Positions 42,594 to 53,647 are shown, numbered from the stretch's first letter. The stretch is DNA of 64,000 bases from Variovorax sp. PAMC26660 (GCF_014302995.1 NZ_CP060295.1:1798001-1862000), one strand, 5' to 3'. Notes: generated by a model from the letters alone, not told the origin. A program made the numbers and translations.

Positions 42594-44004
42594 GAAACTG
42601 ATTCCCACAGCCCTGGCAGCCGCAATGCTGCTAGCCGGCTGCTCGCTGATCCCGACCTACGAGCGCCCCGCCGCGCCGGTGCCGACCACCTACCCGGGTG
42701 ACCCGGCGCAACCGGGCGGCCAGGCTTCGGCCGCCCTGCCCTGGCAGGACTTCTTTGCCGACCCGCGGCTGGCGGGCCTGATCCAGACCGCGCTGGCGAA
42801 CAACCGCGACCTGCGTGTGTCGGTGCTCAACATCGAGCAGGCGCGCGCACAGTTCCAGATCGAGCGCTCCAGCCTGTTCCCGGCGCTGGGCCTGACGGGC
42901 AGCGGTTCGCGTTCGAGCCCCAACTCGCTGCAGGGCGTCGAGGGCATGGGCAGCGTGGCATCGCAGTACAGCGTCAACTTCGGCTTCACGGCCTGGGAGC
43001 TGGACTTCTTCGGTCGCATCCGCGCACTGAAGGACCAGGCGCTGTCGCAGTACCTTGCCACCGAAGAAACGCGCAAGGCCGTGCAGATCAGCCTGATCGC
43101 GTCGGTCGCCAACGGCTGGCTCACGCTGCTGGCGGACGACGAGCTGCTCGAACTCACGCGCCAGACGATGGTCACGCGCGACGAGTCGGTGCGCCTGACC
43201 AAGATGCGCTTCGACAACGGCGTGTCGTCGGAACTGGACTTCCAGGCCGCGAACTCGCTCGCCGAAACGGCGCGTGCCGCCTATGCGCAGCAACAGCGCG
43301 CCCGCATGCAGGACGAGAACGCACTGGCGCTGCTGCTGGGCGCTCCGGTGCCGGCCGAAGCCACCGCAGGCGGCGCCAATGGCCTGGAAGGCATCAAGCC
43401 CATGCCCGACGTGCCGGCCGGCCTGCCCTCGGACCTGCTGGCCGAGCGGCCGGACATCCGCGCGGCCGAGCAGCAGCTGATTGCGGCCAATGCCAACATC
43501 GGCGCGGCGCGGGCGAACTTCTTCCCGCGCGTGTCGCTGACGAGCGGCATCGGCACTGCCAGCACCGAGTTTTCGGGCCTGTTCGATCGCGGCTCCAAGG
43601 CGTGGTCTTTCGCGCCCACGGTCACGCTGCCGATCTTCGATGCGGGTCGCAACTTCGCGACGCTCAACTCGGCGAAGGCCGGACGCGAGATCGCCGTGGC
43701 GCAGTACGAGAAGTCGGTTCAGACCGCATTCCGCGAGGTGGCGGATGCACTGGCAGGCCGCGCCACGCTGGGCGAAGAGGTGCGGGCACAGCGCGCACAG
43801 GCCACCGCGGAAGGGGTGCGCTTCAAGCTGTCGGACCTGCGCTATCGCAACGGCATTGCGAGCGCGCTCGACCTGCTGGACGCGCAGCGTTCGCTGTTCA
43901 CGGCGCAGCAACTGGCGATCAATGCGCGCCTGCTGCAACTGCAGAACCAGGTCACGCTGTACAAGACGCTGGGTGGCGGCTGGGCCACACGCGACAAGGG
44001 CTGA
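42586..44004 (+). CDS. Outer-membrane efflux channel lipoprotein (OprM/NodT family)
   Basis: 472 residues. Signal with lipobox (ALAAAMLLAGC), then the paired OEP repeats: DLRVSVLNIEQARAQFQIER, TAWELDFFGRIRALKDQALS, LVTRDESVRL-type helices and, in the second half, PSDLLAERPDIRAAEQQLIA and FKLSDLRYRNGIASALDLLD. It forms the trimeric exit duct for the pump encoded just before it. The operon ends here; a separate promoter serves the next gene. Confidence 0.95.
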   Translation: MTKKLIPTALAAAMLLAGCSLIPTYERPAAPVPTTYPGDPAQPGGQASAALPWQDFFADPRLAGLIQTALANNRDLRVSVLNIEQARAQFQIERSSLFPALGLTGSGSRSSPNSLQGVEGMGSVASQYSVNFGFTAWELDFFGRIRALKDQALSQYLATEETRKAVQISLIASVANGWLTLLADDELLELTRQTMVTRDESVRLTKMRFDNGVSSELDFQAANSLAETARAAYAQQQRARMQDENALALLLGAPVPAEATAGGANGLEGIKPMPDVPAGLPSDLLAERPDIRAAEQQLIAANANIGAARANFFPRVSLTSGIGTASTEFSGLFDRGSKAWSFAPTVTLPIFDAGRNFATLNSAKAGREIAVAQYEKSVQTAFREVADALAGRATLGEEVRAQRAQATAEGVRFKLSDLRYRNGIASALDLLDAQRSLFTAQQLAINARLLQLQNQVTLYKTLGGGWATRDKG

Positions 44005-44061
44005 GACGCCTCGGCGTCCGATATAGGGAAGCCGATTGCCCGTTAAGGCAAGGGGCCTCTC

Positions 44062-44067
44062 TATAAT
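44062..44067 (+). promoter_or_regulatory. -10 element of the cytochrome gene promoter
   Basis: A perfect TATAAT 53 bp before the start of the cytochrome c gene. The best -35 candidate (TTGCCC at 44036-44041) is 20 bases away, longer than ideal. Confidence 0.5.
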
Positions 44068-44119
44068 CGCCGGTTGGTTAGAAAAAGCCCCCCGACGAGC
44101 CCCCGATTTTGAGGACGCC

Positions 44120-44758
44120 ATGAGCGCAGACCCGCATAACCAGGCCACAGAAGAAGCCCACACCGGGCCGATCAAGAACCCGAAGCAACTGCTGCTGGCG
44201 GTATTTTTCTCCTTCATTGCCCCGATCCTGATCATCGTGGGTCTTGTGGCCTATGTGGTCTCGGGCACCAAGCCCGCGGGCACTGCGGAGGGCGACAACA
44301 TGGCGCTCTACGGGGTGTCCAAGGAGGCACGCGACCGCGAAGTGGCCGACCGCCTCAAGAAGGTCGGCACCATCGAGATCCGCGACGCCAACCGTCCGCT
44401 TGCTGCAGGCGAGGCCGTCTTCAAGGCCCAGTGCATCGCCTGCCACGGCGCGCCCGGCATTCCCGGCGCACCTCACTTCAGCGATGCCGCGGCCTGGGGC
44501 CCTCGCATCGGCCAAGGCTACGCCACCCTCCTCGAACACGCCTTGAAGGGCAAGGGCGCCATGCCTGCTCAGGGCGGCGGCGACTTCGAAGACCTCGAAG
44601 TGGGCCGTGCCGTGGTCTACATGGCCAACGCCGGTGGCGCCAAGTTCCCGGTGCCGGACCGTCCGGCTGCCGCGGCACCCGCCGAAGGCGCTTCTGCTGC
44701 GGCCTCGGCCCCGGCCGCCGCTGCGGCACCTGCGGCCAGTGCACCTGCAGCCAACTGA
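44120..44758 (+). CDS. Membrane-anchored cytochrome c5-like protein
   Basis: 212 residues from the ATG at 44120 behind GAGG. A single N-terminal membrane helix (LLLAVFFSFIAPILIIVGLV) holds a periplasmic mono-haem domain with the CxxCH motif in FKAQCIACHGAPGIPGAP and a later Met ligand, probably in KGAMPAQGGGDFEDLEVGRA. The tail is Ala/Pro-rich. Such proteins pass electrons to terminal oxidases. It has its own promoter and a strong terminator. Confidence 0.92.
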   Translation: MSADPHNQATEEAHTGPIKNPKQLLLAVFFSFIAPILIIVGLVAYVVSGTKPAGTAEGDNMALYGVSKEARDREVADRLKKVGTIEIRDANRPLAAGEAVFKAQCIACHGAPGIPGAPHFSDAAAWGPRIGQGYATLLEHALKGKGAMPAQGGGDFEDLEVGRAVVYMANAGGAKFPVPDRPAAAAPAEGASAAASAPAAAAAPAASAPAAN

Positions 44759-44777
44759 GATACCCCGCTCCATCGAC

Positions 44778-44803
44778 AAAGCCGGCCCAGCGCCGGCTTT
44801 TTT
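44778..44803 (+). terminator. Rho-independent terminator after the cytochrome gene
   Basis: Stem AAAGCCGGC / GCCGGCTTT, 5-base loop, followed by TTTTTT. The arms are the same 9-mers as in the terminator at 2979-3000. Confidence 0.9.
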
Positions 44804-44825
44804 CATGCTCGATGCGTGCGCGAGG

Positions 44826-45389
44826 CTATTGTTTTGATAGCGACGATGCAGCGACGTCGGAATGATGTTCCGCCGGACTCAGCACATGCCCGAAGCGGCC
44901 CGGCAACTCGCTGGCCTGCACTGCCTCAGGCGTCCAAAGCCCCCGTTCGATGGCCTCGGCCGCAATGCCCACGTCCTGTGTGTGAACCAGCCCGAGACCG
45001 ATCGGCGCGACCAGATAGAGCCGGCCTTCCTCGTCGAGCAGGCAAGCAGACACCTCGGCCACCTGGCCCGAATGGGCCGTGACCGTGAAGCCATCGCCCT
45101 CCTCGGCCACGCGCCATACCAGTGGCGCGGCCTCCAGCTCCACATAGACGCGCTGCGGCCCGTTCTGGAAGAACCACTGCCCTTCGTCGTCGTGCTCGTA
45201 GTTGCGGTGGATGAAGTCGATCAGCTTGTCGTGCCGCAGCATCGAGCCCTTGGCCACGCGGAACGGGCCCTGGGCCTGGGTGCGGTCGTCGCGCATGTAC
45301 CAGTTGCCGCGCGCGTCGAGGCCGAGCCAGCCGTAGCAGTCGGGCACGTTGGGCCATTTGGCAAGCGCTTGTTTGACGATGTCATCCAT
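44826..45389 (-). CDS. DUF2946-like conserved protein
   Basis: 187 residues. MDDIVKQALAKWPNVPDCYG and GWLGLDARGNWYMRDD, then FIHRNYEHDDEGQWFFQNGP and RVYVELEAAPLVWRV, match what I recall of a Burkholderiales family annotated as DUF2946. There is no signal peptide. Function unknown. It is last in a three-gene minus-strand run after the YheT-like hydrolase (6-bp gap). Confidence 0.7.
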   Translation of the reverse strand: MDDIVKQALAKWPNVPDCYGWLGLDARGNWYMRDDRTQAQGPFRVAKGSMLRHDKLIDFIHRNYEHDDEGQWFFQNGPQRVYVELEAAPLVWRVAEEGDGFTVTAHSGQVAEVSACLLDEEGRLYLVAPIGLGLVHTQDVGIAAEAIERGLWTPEAVQASELPGRFGHVLSPAEHHSDVAASSLSKQ

Positions 45390-45395
45390 AACGCA

Positions 45396-46484
45396 TCATT
45401 CTCGCGCCGGCTGCACGCCCGCGTCGTCAGCCAATGCGCCGCCATGCACCTGCAGCCAGGCGCCGACCCGTTCCGGCATTCCCTGCACGTGCCCCGGCGG
45501 CATCCCCATCGGAAAGCCCACATGACCGCCCTGCACGGGCTGCCACAGCGTGACATGCGCGCCGACCTCGCCGGGGCGCGGCAGGCTGCTTGCGGGAATG
45601 AACGGGTCGTTGCGGGCATTCACCACCAGCGCGGGCACGCGGATGCGGTTCAGGTGCGGCTTGGCCGAGCCCCGGGCCCAGTAGTCCTCGGTGTCGCGAA
45701 AGCCGTGCAGCGGCGCGGTGAACACGTCGTCGAAGGTGTAGAGGTCGCGCGCCGCCAGCAGCCGGTCACGGTCGAACAGCCCCGGGAACTGCGCCAGCTT
45801 GGCCAGCGCCTTGGGCTTCATGGTCGCGAGAAACATCCGCGTGTAGACCAGCCGGTTGAAGCCCCTGCCGATGGCGTCGCCGCCCGCCGCAAGATCGAGC
45901 GGCGCGCACACCGAGGCCACCGCGCTCACCACGCGGGCCGCGGTGTCGCCGGCTTCGCTGGCCCAGCGCATCAGCGCATTGCCGCCGAGCGACACGCCTG
46001 CCGCCAGCACCGACCCGCCACCGGCCAGCGCGTGCTGCTCGCGCATGCGCACCAGGATCCAGCCGATTTCCTCGAAGTCGCCCGAGTGGTAAGCACGCGG
46101 CGCCAGGTTCATCTCGCCGCTGCAACCACGGAAATGCGGCACCGCGAATGCCATGCCACGCGACGCAGCGAAAGCCGCGAAGGCTTCGGCGTAGTGGCTG
46201 CGCGAAGAGCCTTCGAGCCCATGGAACAGCACCAGCAGCGGCGGCTTGGCCACCGAAGCGGGCGCGTCGACGAAATCCACATCGACGAAATCACCATCGG
46301 GCGCGGTCCAGCGCTCACGGCGGTAGACCGGCGCCGGCCCGTCGAAACGCCGCGCATAGAGCGCAGCCCAGATCGTCTGCAGGTTGCCACCGGGCAGCCA
46401 GCGCGGCGCCGCGTAATCCATCGCCGACTGGAGCGAGGCGGATGAAGAGGAGGAAGAAGGAGGAGAAATAACGGCGAAGGACAT
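45396..46484 (-). CDS. YheT-family alpha/beta hydrolase
   Basis: 362 residues. WLPGGNLQTIWAALYARRF is the YheT hallmark start; LLVLFHGLEGSSRSHYAEAF carries the oxyanion region, GVSLGGNALMRW the nucleophile, NARNDPFIP the acid and VQGGHVGFP the histidine. Bacterial YheT is a cytoplasmic esterase of unknown substrate. The ATG shares a base with the upstream stop (TGATG), which sets the start over a TTG three bases earlier. Confidence 0.92.
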   Translation of the reverse strand: MSFAVISPPSSSSSSASLQSAMDYAAPRWLPGGNLQTIWAALYARRFDGPAPVYRRERWTAPDGDFVDVDFVDAPASVAKPPLLVLFHGLEGSSRSHYAEAFAAFAASRGMAFAVPHFRGCSGEMNLAPRAYHSGDFEEIGWILVRMREQHALAGGGSVLAAGVSLGGNALMRWASEAGDTAARVVSAVASVCAPLDLAAGGDAIGRGFNRLVYTRMFLATMKPKALAKLAQFPGLFDRDRLLAARDLYTFDDVFTAPLHGFRDTEDYWARGSAKPHLNRIRVPALVVNARNDPFIPASSLPRPGEVGAHVTLWQPVQGGHVGFPMGMPPGHVQGMPERVGAWLQVHGGALADDAGVQPARE

Positions 46485-46936
46485 CAATGCAGTGTCTGGG
46501 GCGGATCGTTCACGTCGTCGGGCTCGCGCGCGCTGCCGGGGCTTGCGTGATGCGCCACCAGGCGCCAGCCCTGCGCAGTCTTGTGATAGACGTTGGTGGC
46601 CAGCACGAAGGCATGGCGCGGGCCTTCGGCCGTGAGCACTTCGATGCGCTCCAGCACGTTGTGCACCGCGCTGGCGAGCGACTCGATCTTGCGCACCCGC
46701 GCCGGCTGGGCGTGGATCGCGCCGTTGCCGAACATCTGCTCGAAGGCCGCGCGGATCGCCACGGCCCCCACCAGCCTTGGGCCGCCGGGGTGCACGCAGA
46801 ACACTTCGTCCTCGTCGGCCCAGCAGGCCATCAACGCATCGATGTCGCCGCGTTGCAGCGCTTCGTAGAAGGCGGCTTCAATGTCATCGGCAGTGCCGCC
46901 AATGGCCGCGGCGGCGCGCAGGGGTGTCTTGGGCAT
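46484..46936 (-). CDS. SnoaL-like / NTF2-fold protein
   Basis: 150 residues. DDIEAAFYEALQRGDIDALM and CWADEDEVFCVHPGGPRLVG followed by AIRAAFEQMFGNG are typical of the DUF4440/SnoaL-like stress-related group, with VYHKTAQGWRLVAHHAS at the end. It is a small cone-shaped fold that may bind a ligand; the function is unknown. It is first in the operon with the YheT-like gene and is divergent from rutA. Confidence 0.85.
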   Translation of the reverse strand: MPKTPLRAAAAIGGTADDIEAAFYEALQRGDIDALMACWADEDEVFCVHPGGPRLVGAVAIRAAFEQMFGNGAIHAQPARVRKIESLASAVHNVLERIEVLTAEGPRHAFVLATNVYHKTAQGWRLVAHHASPGSAREPDDVNDPPQTLH

Positions 46937-47035
46937 GGCGTGATTCTGCCGCGCCGTTCGTGACGCCGGCGCTGCACCGCTTTGGTCCGGCCCGCACCGT
47001 GCCGCTGCAATCCTTTCGATTCGCCCGCTCCGTTT

Positions 47036-47051
47036 TGGACCATTTGGTCAA
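47036..47051. promoter_or_regulatory. RutR operator upstream of rutA
   Basis: TGGACCATTTGGTCAA matches 13 of 14 defined positions of the E. coli RutR box TTGACCANNTGGTCAA. It lies 102 bp before rutA and 53 bp before the sigma-54 promoter. Confidence 0.85.
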
Positions 47052-47103
47052 AACAAAACAGCTCACTCGATCTAACTCGTTGATTCAAAAAGACTTATCC
47101 AAC

Positions 47104-47118
47104 TGGCACGGCGCATGC
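47104..47118 (+). promoter_or_regulatory. rutA: Sigma-54 promoter of the rut operon
   Basis: TGGCAC-N5-ATGC with the essential GG and GC spaced by 10 bases, about 35 bp before the rutA start. In E. coli the rut operon is NtrC- and sigma-54-dependent. The -12 element is ATGC instead of TTGC. Confidence 0.8.
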
Positions 47119-47152
47119 AAGGAGCTTCGCAACCCGCAACAGGAGCCCTTTC

Positions 47153-48265
<1,113 letters not shown>

Positions 48266-48279
48266 AGAAGGAGACGCAC

Positions 48280-49071
<792 letters not shown>

Positions 49072-49092
49072 TTCACTTCAAGGAGTTCCCGA

Positions 49093-49485
49093 ATGCCCAA
49101 GCAAGCCATCATCCCGCCCGGCACCGGCGTGCCGCTCGCCCCTTACGTCCCCGGCACGCTCGCCGACGGCGTGCTCTACGTCTCGGGCACGCTGCCCTTC
49201 GACAAGGACAACAACGTGGTCCATGTCGGCGACGCCGCCGCGCAAGCGCGGCACGTGCTCACCACCATCCAGGGCGTGGTCGAAGCCGCCGGCGGCACCA
49301 TGGACGACGTGACCTTCAACCAGATCATGCTCAAGGACTGGGCCGACTACGCGAAGATCAACGCGGTGTATGCCGACTTCTTTCCCGGCACCAAGCCCGC
49401 GCGCTATTGCATCCAGTGCGGCCTCGTGAAGCCCGATGCGCTGATCGAGATTGCCTCGATCGCCCACATCGGCAACAAGGCCTGA
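49093..49485 (+). CDS. rutC: 3-aminoacrylate deaminase RutC (RidA family)
   Basis: 130 residues. [40 protein letters not shown] and the C-terminal [20 protein letters not shown] are those of RutC. The RidA fold deaminates the toxic enamine aminoacrylate to malonic semialdehyde. An 82-bp gap with a small repeat follows before rutD. Confidence 0.95.
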   Translation: MPKQAIIPPGTGVPLAPYVPGTLADGVLYVSGTLPFDKDNNVVHVGDAAAQARHVLTTIQGVVEAAGGTMDDVTFNQIMLKDWADYAKINAVYADFFPGTKPARYCIQCGLVKPDALIEIASIAHIGNKA

Positions 49486-49497
49486 ACGCCATGAGCG

Positions 49498-49560
49498 CCG
49501 CGCCGGGCCGCCCCAAGCAAGCTCGCTCCCGCCTGGCGGGAAGGCGCGTAGCGCCAAAGG
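49498..49560. repeat. Small GC-rich intergenic element inside the rut operon
   Basis: A run of short inverted units (GGGCCGCCCC, CTCCCGCCTGGCGGGA, GGCGCGTAGCGCC) between rutC and rutD. It resembles the REP-like elements that I associate with Variovorax intergenic regions. It could form RNA hairpins that lower expression of the distal genes. Confidence 0.5.
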
Positions 49561-49567
49561 TGCACCA

Positions 49568-50383
49568 ATGACCGCGCTGCACTACGAGGTGCACGGGCCG
49601 TCCGATGCAGCGGCCACCGTGCTGCTGTCATCCGGCCTCGGCGGCTCGGCCGGTTTCTGGCAGCCGCAACTCGGCACGCTGGTCGACGCGGGCTACCGCG
49701 TCGTCGCGTACGACCAGCGCGGCACGGGCCGCAGCCCCGCCGCATTGCCCGAGGCCTATGCGATTGCCGACATGGCGCGCGATGTGATTGAAATACTCGA
49801 CGCCACGAACACCGCGCAGTGCCACTTCATCGGTCATGCGCTCGGTGGACTGGTCGGCCTGCAGCTCGCACTCGATGCGCTCCAACGCATTGCCAGTCTG
49901 GTGCTCATCAACGCATGGTCGAAGCCCAACCCGCATTCGACGCGCTGCTTCGATGCGCGGCTCACGCTGCTGAGCGCCAGCGGCCCGCGTGCTTACGTGG
50001 AAGCGCAGCCGATCTTTCTGTACCCCGCCGCGTGGTGTGCCGAACACGCGCAACGCGTGGCCGATGAAGTCGACCACGCCTTCGCGCATTTCCCCGGCGA
50101 GACCAACATGCGCGCGCGCATCGCCGCGCTGCGCGCCTTCGATATCGACGCGCGCCTGGCCGACATCGCCGCCCCCACGCTGGTCGCCGCCGCCAAGGAC
50201 GACGTGCTCGTGCCCTGGACCTGCTCGCAGCGCCTGGCCGATGGCCTGCGCGACGTGACGCTCGACTTCATGCCGCACGGCGGCCATGCGCACAGCGTGA
50301 CCGAGGCCAACGCCTTCAACCGCAGCCTGCTCGACTTTCTCTCGCGGGTCAGCGCACCCGCCCAATCCACAGTCCCCGCATGA
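49568..50383 (+). CDS. rutD: RutD, alpha/beta-hydrolase-fold protein
   Basis: 271 residues. [40 protein letters not shown] and [20 protein letters not shown] align with E. coli RutD, in which the nucleophile serine is likewise replaced by alanine (GHALG). [11 protein letters not shown] and [10 protein letters not shown] complete the fold. It speeds aminoacrylate handling in vivo by a mechanism not fully settled. Its stop overlaps rutE in an ATGA. Confidence 0.94.
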   Translation: MTALHYEVHGPSDAAATVLLSSGLGGSAGFWQPQLGTLVDAGYRVVAYDQRGTGRSPAALPEAYAIADMARDVIEILDATNTAQCHFIGHALGGLVGLQLALDALQRIASLVLINAWSKPNPHSTRCFDARLTLLSASGPRAYVEAQPIFLYPAAWCAEHAQRVADEVDHAFAHFPGETNMRARIAALRAFDIDARLADIAAPTLVAAAKDDVLVPWTCSQRLADGLRDVTLDFMPHGGHAHSVTEANAFNRSLLDFLSRVSAPAQSTVPA

Positions 50384-50976
50384 CCACCACATCCACGCTC
50401 GACGACGCAGCCCTGTCGCTTCTTTTCACCGGCGCGCGCAGCCACAACGGCTGGACCGACGAACCGGTGTCCGACGCGCAACTGCAGCAGATCTACGCGC
50501 TGGCCAGCCTCGGCCCGACCTCGGCCAACTGCTCGCCCGCGCGCTTCGTGTTCGTGCGAACGCCCGAAGGCAAGCAACGCCTTGCGCCCGCACTGTCGAA
50601 GGGCAACCTCGACAAGACCATGACGGCGCCGGTCACCGTGATCGCCGCATGGGACCGCAAGTTCTACGACAAGCTGCCCACGCTGTTTCCGCATGCCGAT
50701 GCGCGCAGCTGGTTCACCGGCAGTCCCGAGGCCGCACACGAGACCGCCTTTCGCAATGCCAGCCTGCAGGCCGGCTACCTGCTGCTCGCGGCGCGCGCCG
50801 TGGGCCTGGACGCCGGCCCGATGTCGGGCTTCGACAAGTCGAAGGTCGATGCCGCCTTCTTCGAGGGCACCGACTGGAGCGTCAACTTCCTCATCAACCT
50901 CGGCCACGGCGATGCGTCGAAGGTGTTCAGCCGCCTGCCGCGGTTGCCCTTCGACGAAGCCTGCCTGCTGGCCTGA
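50380..50976 (+). CDS. rutE: Malonic semialdehyde reductase RutE
   Basis: 198 residues, nitroreductase fold. [40 protein letters not shown] and [20 protein letters not shown] match RutE. It reduces malonic semialdehyde to 3-hydroxypropionate with NAD(P)H, removing a toxic product. It is translationally coupled to rutD. Confidence 0.95.
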   Translation: MTTTSTLDDAALSLLFTGARSHNGWTDEPVSDAQLQQIYALASLGPTSANCSPARFVFVRTPEGKQRLAPALSKGNLDKTMTAPVTVIAAWDRKFYDKLPTLFPHADARSWFTGSPEAAHETAFRNASLQAGYLLLAARAVGLDAGPMSGFDKSKVDAAFFEGTDWSVNFLINLGHGDASKVFSRLPRLPFDEACLLA

Positions 50977-50989
50977 AAGCGTCACCGAC

Positions 50990-51538
50990 ATGCTGAACGC
51001 GATGGCCTCTCATCCCCTTGCACCGAACCCGACAGGACTGCCGCCCGGCTTGCCCAAGGCCGACTACCGCAATGCGATGGCGCGGCTGGGCGCGGCGGTC
51101 AACATCATCACCACCGACGGCCCCGCGGGACGCGCCGGCTTCACAGCCTCGGCGGTATGCAGCGTGACCGACGAACCACCGATGCTGCTGGTGTGCCTGA
51201 ACCGCTCGGCCTCGGTGTACCCGGCTTTCAAGGCCAACGGCGTGCTGTGCGTGAACGTGCTGGCCGCGGGGCACCAGACGCTCTCCGCGCTGTTCGGCGG
51301 CAAGACGCCGATGGACGAACGCTTCGCGGCCGGCAACTGGAGCCGCAAGACCACCGGCTCGCCGATGCTCGACGACGCGGCCGTGTCATTCGACTGCCGC
51401 GTGCTGCACGCCACGCATGCGGGCACGCACGATGTGCTGTTCTGCGAAGCGGTGGCCATTGCCATCGGCGGTGCGGCGCAGGGGTTGATCTACTTCGATC
51501 GCCGCTATCACGAGATCGCGGTGCCGCCGCAGCACTGA
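50990..51538 (+). CDS. rutF: Flavin reductase RutF
   Basis: 182 residues from the ATG at 50990; a second ATG at 51002 is possible. [40 protein letters not shown] and [19 protein letters not shown] are the flavin-reductase-like domain. It supplies reduced FMN to RutA. No RutG-type uracil permease follows; the nearest transporter is the BMP-type ABC system downstream. Confidence 0.95.
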   Translation: MLNAMASHPLAPNPTGLPPGLPKADYRNAMARLGAAVNIITTDGPAGRAGFTASAVCSVTDEPPMLLVCLNRSASVYPAFKANGVLCVNVLAAGHQTLSALFGGKTPMDERFAAGNWSRKTTGSPMLDDAAVSFDCRVLHATHAGTHDVLFCEAVAIAIGGAAQGLIYFDRRYHEIAVPPQH

Positions 51539-51557
51539 CTCTCTTGGGGCGTTTGCA

Positions 51558-51588
51558 TTGCTCCTTCCCCCTCTGGGGGAAGGAGCAA
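51558..51588. terminator. Bidirectional hairpin between rutF and rutR
   Basis: TTGCTCCTTCCCCC / GGGGGAAGGAGCAA, 14-bp perfect arms around three bases, in the 53-bp gap of two convergent genes. It lacks a T run, so it may be a weak terminator or a REP-like unit. Confidence 0.6.
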
Positions 51589-51591
51589 GAC

Positions 51592-52344
51592 CTAGCGTGG
51601 CGTGATGCCTTGAAGCACGATGCGCTGAACGTTCTCCACCGTCTGCTCGAAGAACGCCGCATCGTCCAGCGTGTGCCCCGTCAGCGCCTGCACCTGCACA
51701 CCGAAATCCGCGTAGTGCTGCGTGACCGCCCACAACGCAAAGATCAGGTGATGCGGATCGACCGGCGCGAGCTTGCCGGCCTCGACCCAGGCACGAATCA
51801 CCTCCGATTTTTTCTCCACCAGCGTGCGCAGCTCTCGGTCGAGTTCGTCGCGCAACAGCGGCGCACCCTGGATCATTTCAAGACAGAACAAACGCGATGC
51901 ATCCGGCCGATCGCGCGAGACCAGCAGCTTGCGACGGATGTAATCGCCAATGGCCTCGCCCGGGTCCTGCTCGGCGCTGAAGCCGCGCAGCGGTTCGAGC
52001 CACAGCGCGAGCAGGTCGCGCAGCACGTTGACGTACAGCTCTTCCTTGTTCGCGAAGTAATAGAGCAGGTTGCTCTTCGACACATCGGCGCGCGCAGCCA
52101 CCTGGTCGATCGACGTGCCGTGCAGCCCGAACCGGGAGAACAGCCCCAGCGCGGCACCGAGGATCGCGCTGCGCTTGTCTTCGATCTGGCGCAGTCGCCG
52201 GCTCACGGCGGACGCGCTGCGCACCGCGGGCTTCGCTCGTTTGCGCGCCGGCTTGTCGGTGGTGATGTTGCTGCTGCTGGCTGCGGCCAGCGCCTTGGTC
52301 TTCGGCATCTTCCCTCGTTTCTTCTGGATTCCGGATTCACTCAT
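51592..52344 (-). CDS. rutR: Pyrimidine-responsive TetR regulator RutR
   Basis: 250 residues. After a variable Lys/Ala-rich N-terminus, KRSAILGAALGLFSRFGLHG, SIDQVAARADVSKSNLLYYF, RLFCLEMIQGAPLLRDELDR and DPHHLIFALWAVTQHYADFG follow E. coli RutR closely to the end (VENVQRIVLQGITPR). Uracil and thymine are the known ligands that release it from DNA. Three overlapping ATGA units sit at the start, so the exact initiation codon is uncertain; an ATG at 52308 is also possible. Confidence 0.95.
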   Translation of the reverse strand: MSESGIQKKRGKMPKTKALAAASSSNITTDKPARKRAKPAVRSASAVSRRLRQIEDKRSAILGAALGLFSRFGLHGTSIDQVAARADVSKSNLLYYFANKEELYVNVLRDLLALWLEPLRGFSAEQDPGEAIGDYIRRKLLVSRDRPDASRLFCLEMIQGAPLLRDELDRELRTLVEKKSEVIRAWVEAGKLAPVDPHHLIFALWAVTQHYADFGVQVQALTGHTLDDAAFFEQTVENVQRIVLQGITPR

Positions 52345-52498
52345 TCATTCATTCGACTGCGAACAACACGCTTGCACGAGCCGTACCTGCAAGCCCTTGC
52401 CATCGCGGCGCACCACTGTAAGGCCGCGGTGCATCGACTTGCGCCACGACGGCCTGCAGGCCCCGCGCCGCGCACCATGCTGACGCGGCAAAAGCGAT

Positions 52499-52514
52499 TT
52501 GTCCATTTGGTCCA
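52499..52514. promoter_or_regulatory. RutR-like operator upstream of the IPNS-like gene
   Basis: TTGTCCATTTGGTCCA matches 12 of 14 defined positions of the RutR box and ends 2 bp before the sigma-54 -24 element. It lies between rutR and the divergent dioxygenase gene. Confidence 0.7.
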
Positions 52515-52516
52515 AC

Positions 52517-52531
52517 TGGCACAGACGTTGC
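52517..52531 (+). promoter_or_regulatory. Sigma-54 promoter of the second pyrimidine-linked operon
   Basis: TGGCAC-N5-TTGC with GG-N10-GC spacing, a full consensus match, 39 bp before the dioxygenase start. The preceding TCCAA is shared with the rut promoter. Confidence 0.85.
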
Positions 52532-52570
52532 ATGGAGAAGTACACACACGCCACGCATGAGAAACGCCCC

Positions 52571-53572
52571 ATGACTCTCTTGTCCGTTCCCATCATCGAT
52601 CTCGCGCCCTATTTCGACGGAAGCCCCGAAAGCCGATCGGAGGTCGCGAAGAAAGTCGACGAAGCCTGCCGCAGCATCGGCTTCCTGGTCATCACCAACC
52701 ACGGCATTCCTGCGGAGCTGATCTCGCGCGTGGCCACGCTGTCGCGCAAGTTCTTCGACATGCCGCTCGGCGAGAAGCGCAAGGTCGACCGTCCGCGCGA
52801 GGACGCGGTGCGCGGCTACAGCGCGGTCGGCGAAGAGGGCCTGTCGTACAGCCTCGAAGAGGCGGCGCCGGGCGACCTGAAGGAATCGTTCTCCATCGGC
52901 CCATCGAACGTGCCCGACGACGACTACCACCGCGGCCCCGCAGCCGGCCCGCACTTCGAGCCCAACAGCTGGCCGCCCATCGACGGTTTCCGTGAAGCAT
53001 ACGAAGGCTACTTCGAGGCCATGAGCGATCTCTCGCGCTCGCTGATGCGCATCTTTGCGCTCGGCCTGGCGCTGCCCGAAAAGTTCTTCGACGACAAGAT
53101 CGACCGGCACATCAGCATGTTCCGCGTGCTGAGCTACCCGCCGCAACGCGAGGCACCGTTGCCCGGCCAACTGCGTGCGGGCGCGCACAGCGACTACGGC
53201 AGCCTCACCATCGTGTTGCCCGACGACAAGGGCCTTCAGGTGTTCAACAAGGCCGGCCAGTGGGTCGATGTGCCGCAGGTCGAAGGTGGTCTGGTCGTCA
53301 ACATTGCCGATCTGATGATGCAGTGGACCAACGACCAGTGGGTGTCGACGCTGCATCGCGTGGTCAATCCGCCCTTCGAGATGGCGAGCACCAACCGCCG
53401 GCAGTCGCTGGTGTTCTTCCACCAGCCCAACTACGACGCGATGGTCGAGTGTCTGCCGAGTTGTCTGGCACCGGGAGAGGCGCCGAAGTACGCACCGATC
53501 TCGTCGGGGAATCACCTGATCTCGAAGTTCGTCAAGCAGACGACCTTCGGGGGCACCAAGGCGACGGCCTGA
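52571..53572 (+). CDS. IPNS-like 2-oxoglutarate/Fe(II) dioxygenase
   Basis: 333 residues from the ATG at 52571; an earlier in-frame start would overlap the promoter. The DIOX_N region (VPIIDLAPYFDGS, GFLVITNHGIP) and the jelly-roll core with HxD (His206, Asp208 in GAHSDYGSLTIV), distal His262 (LHRVVNP) and the 2OG-binding RxS (Arg277, Ser279) are intact. The family includes plant-type oxygenases and fungal thymine 7-hydroxylase. A RutR/sigma-54 promoter and the downstream nucleoside-type transporter suggest it oxidises a pyrimidine or related ring. This is inference. Confidence 0.9.
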   Translation: MTLLSVPIIDLAPYFDGSPESRSEVAKKVDEACRSIGFLVITNHGIPAELISRVATLSRKFFDMPLGEKRKVDRPREDAVRGYSAVGEEGLSYSLEEAAPGDLKESFSIGPSNVPDDDYHRGPAAGPHFEPNSWPPIDGFREAYEGYFEAMSDLSRSLMRIFALGLALPEKFFDDKIDRHISMFRVLSYPPQREAPLPGQLRAGAHSDYGSLTIVLPDDKGLQVFNKAGQWVDVPQVEGGLVVNIADLMMQWTNDQWVSTLHRVVNPPFEMASTNRRQSLVFFHQPNYDAMVECLPSCLAPGEAPKYAPISSGNHLISKFVKQTTFGGTKATA

Positions 53573-53647
53573 ATGATGGTTTTCTTCTCGATTCGTCGCG
53601 TCGTGTTTGAAGTGCGTCGTTCAGGGCGGTGCTCACGCCGACACGGT

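Noticed and set aside
39168-42608. Open frame of 1146 codons on the minus strand
   Set aside because: Antisense shadow of the RND pump gene in high-GC codons; composition is His/Arg/Gln-rich with no domain.
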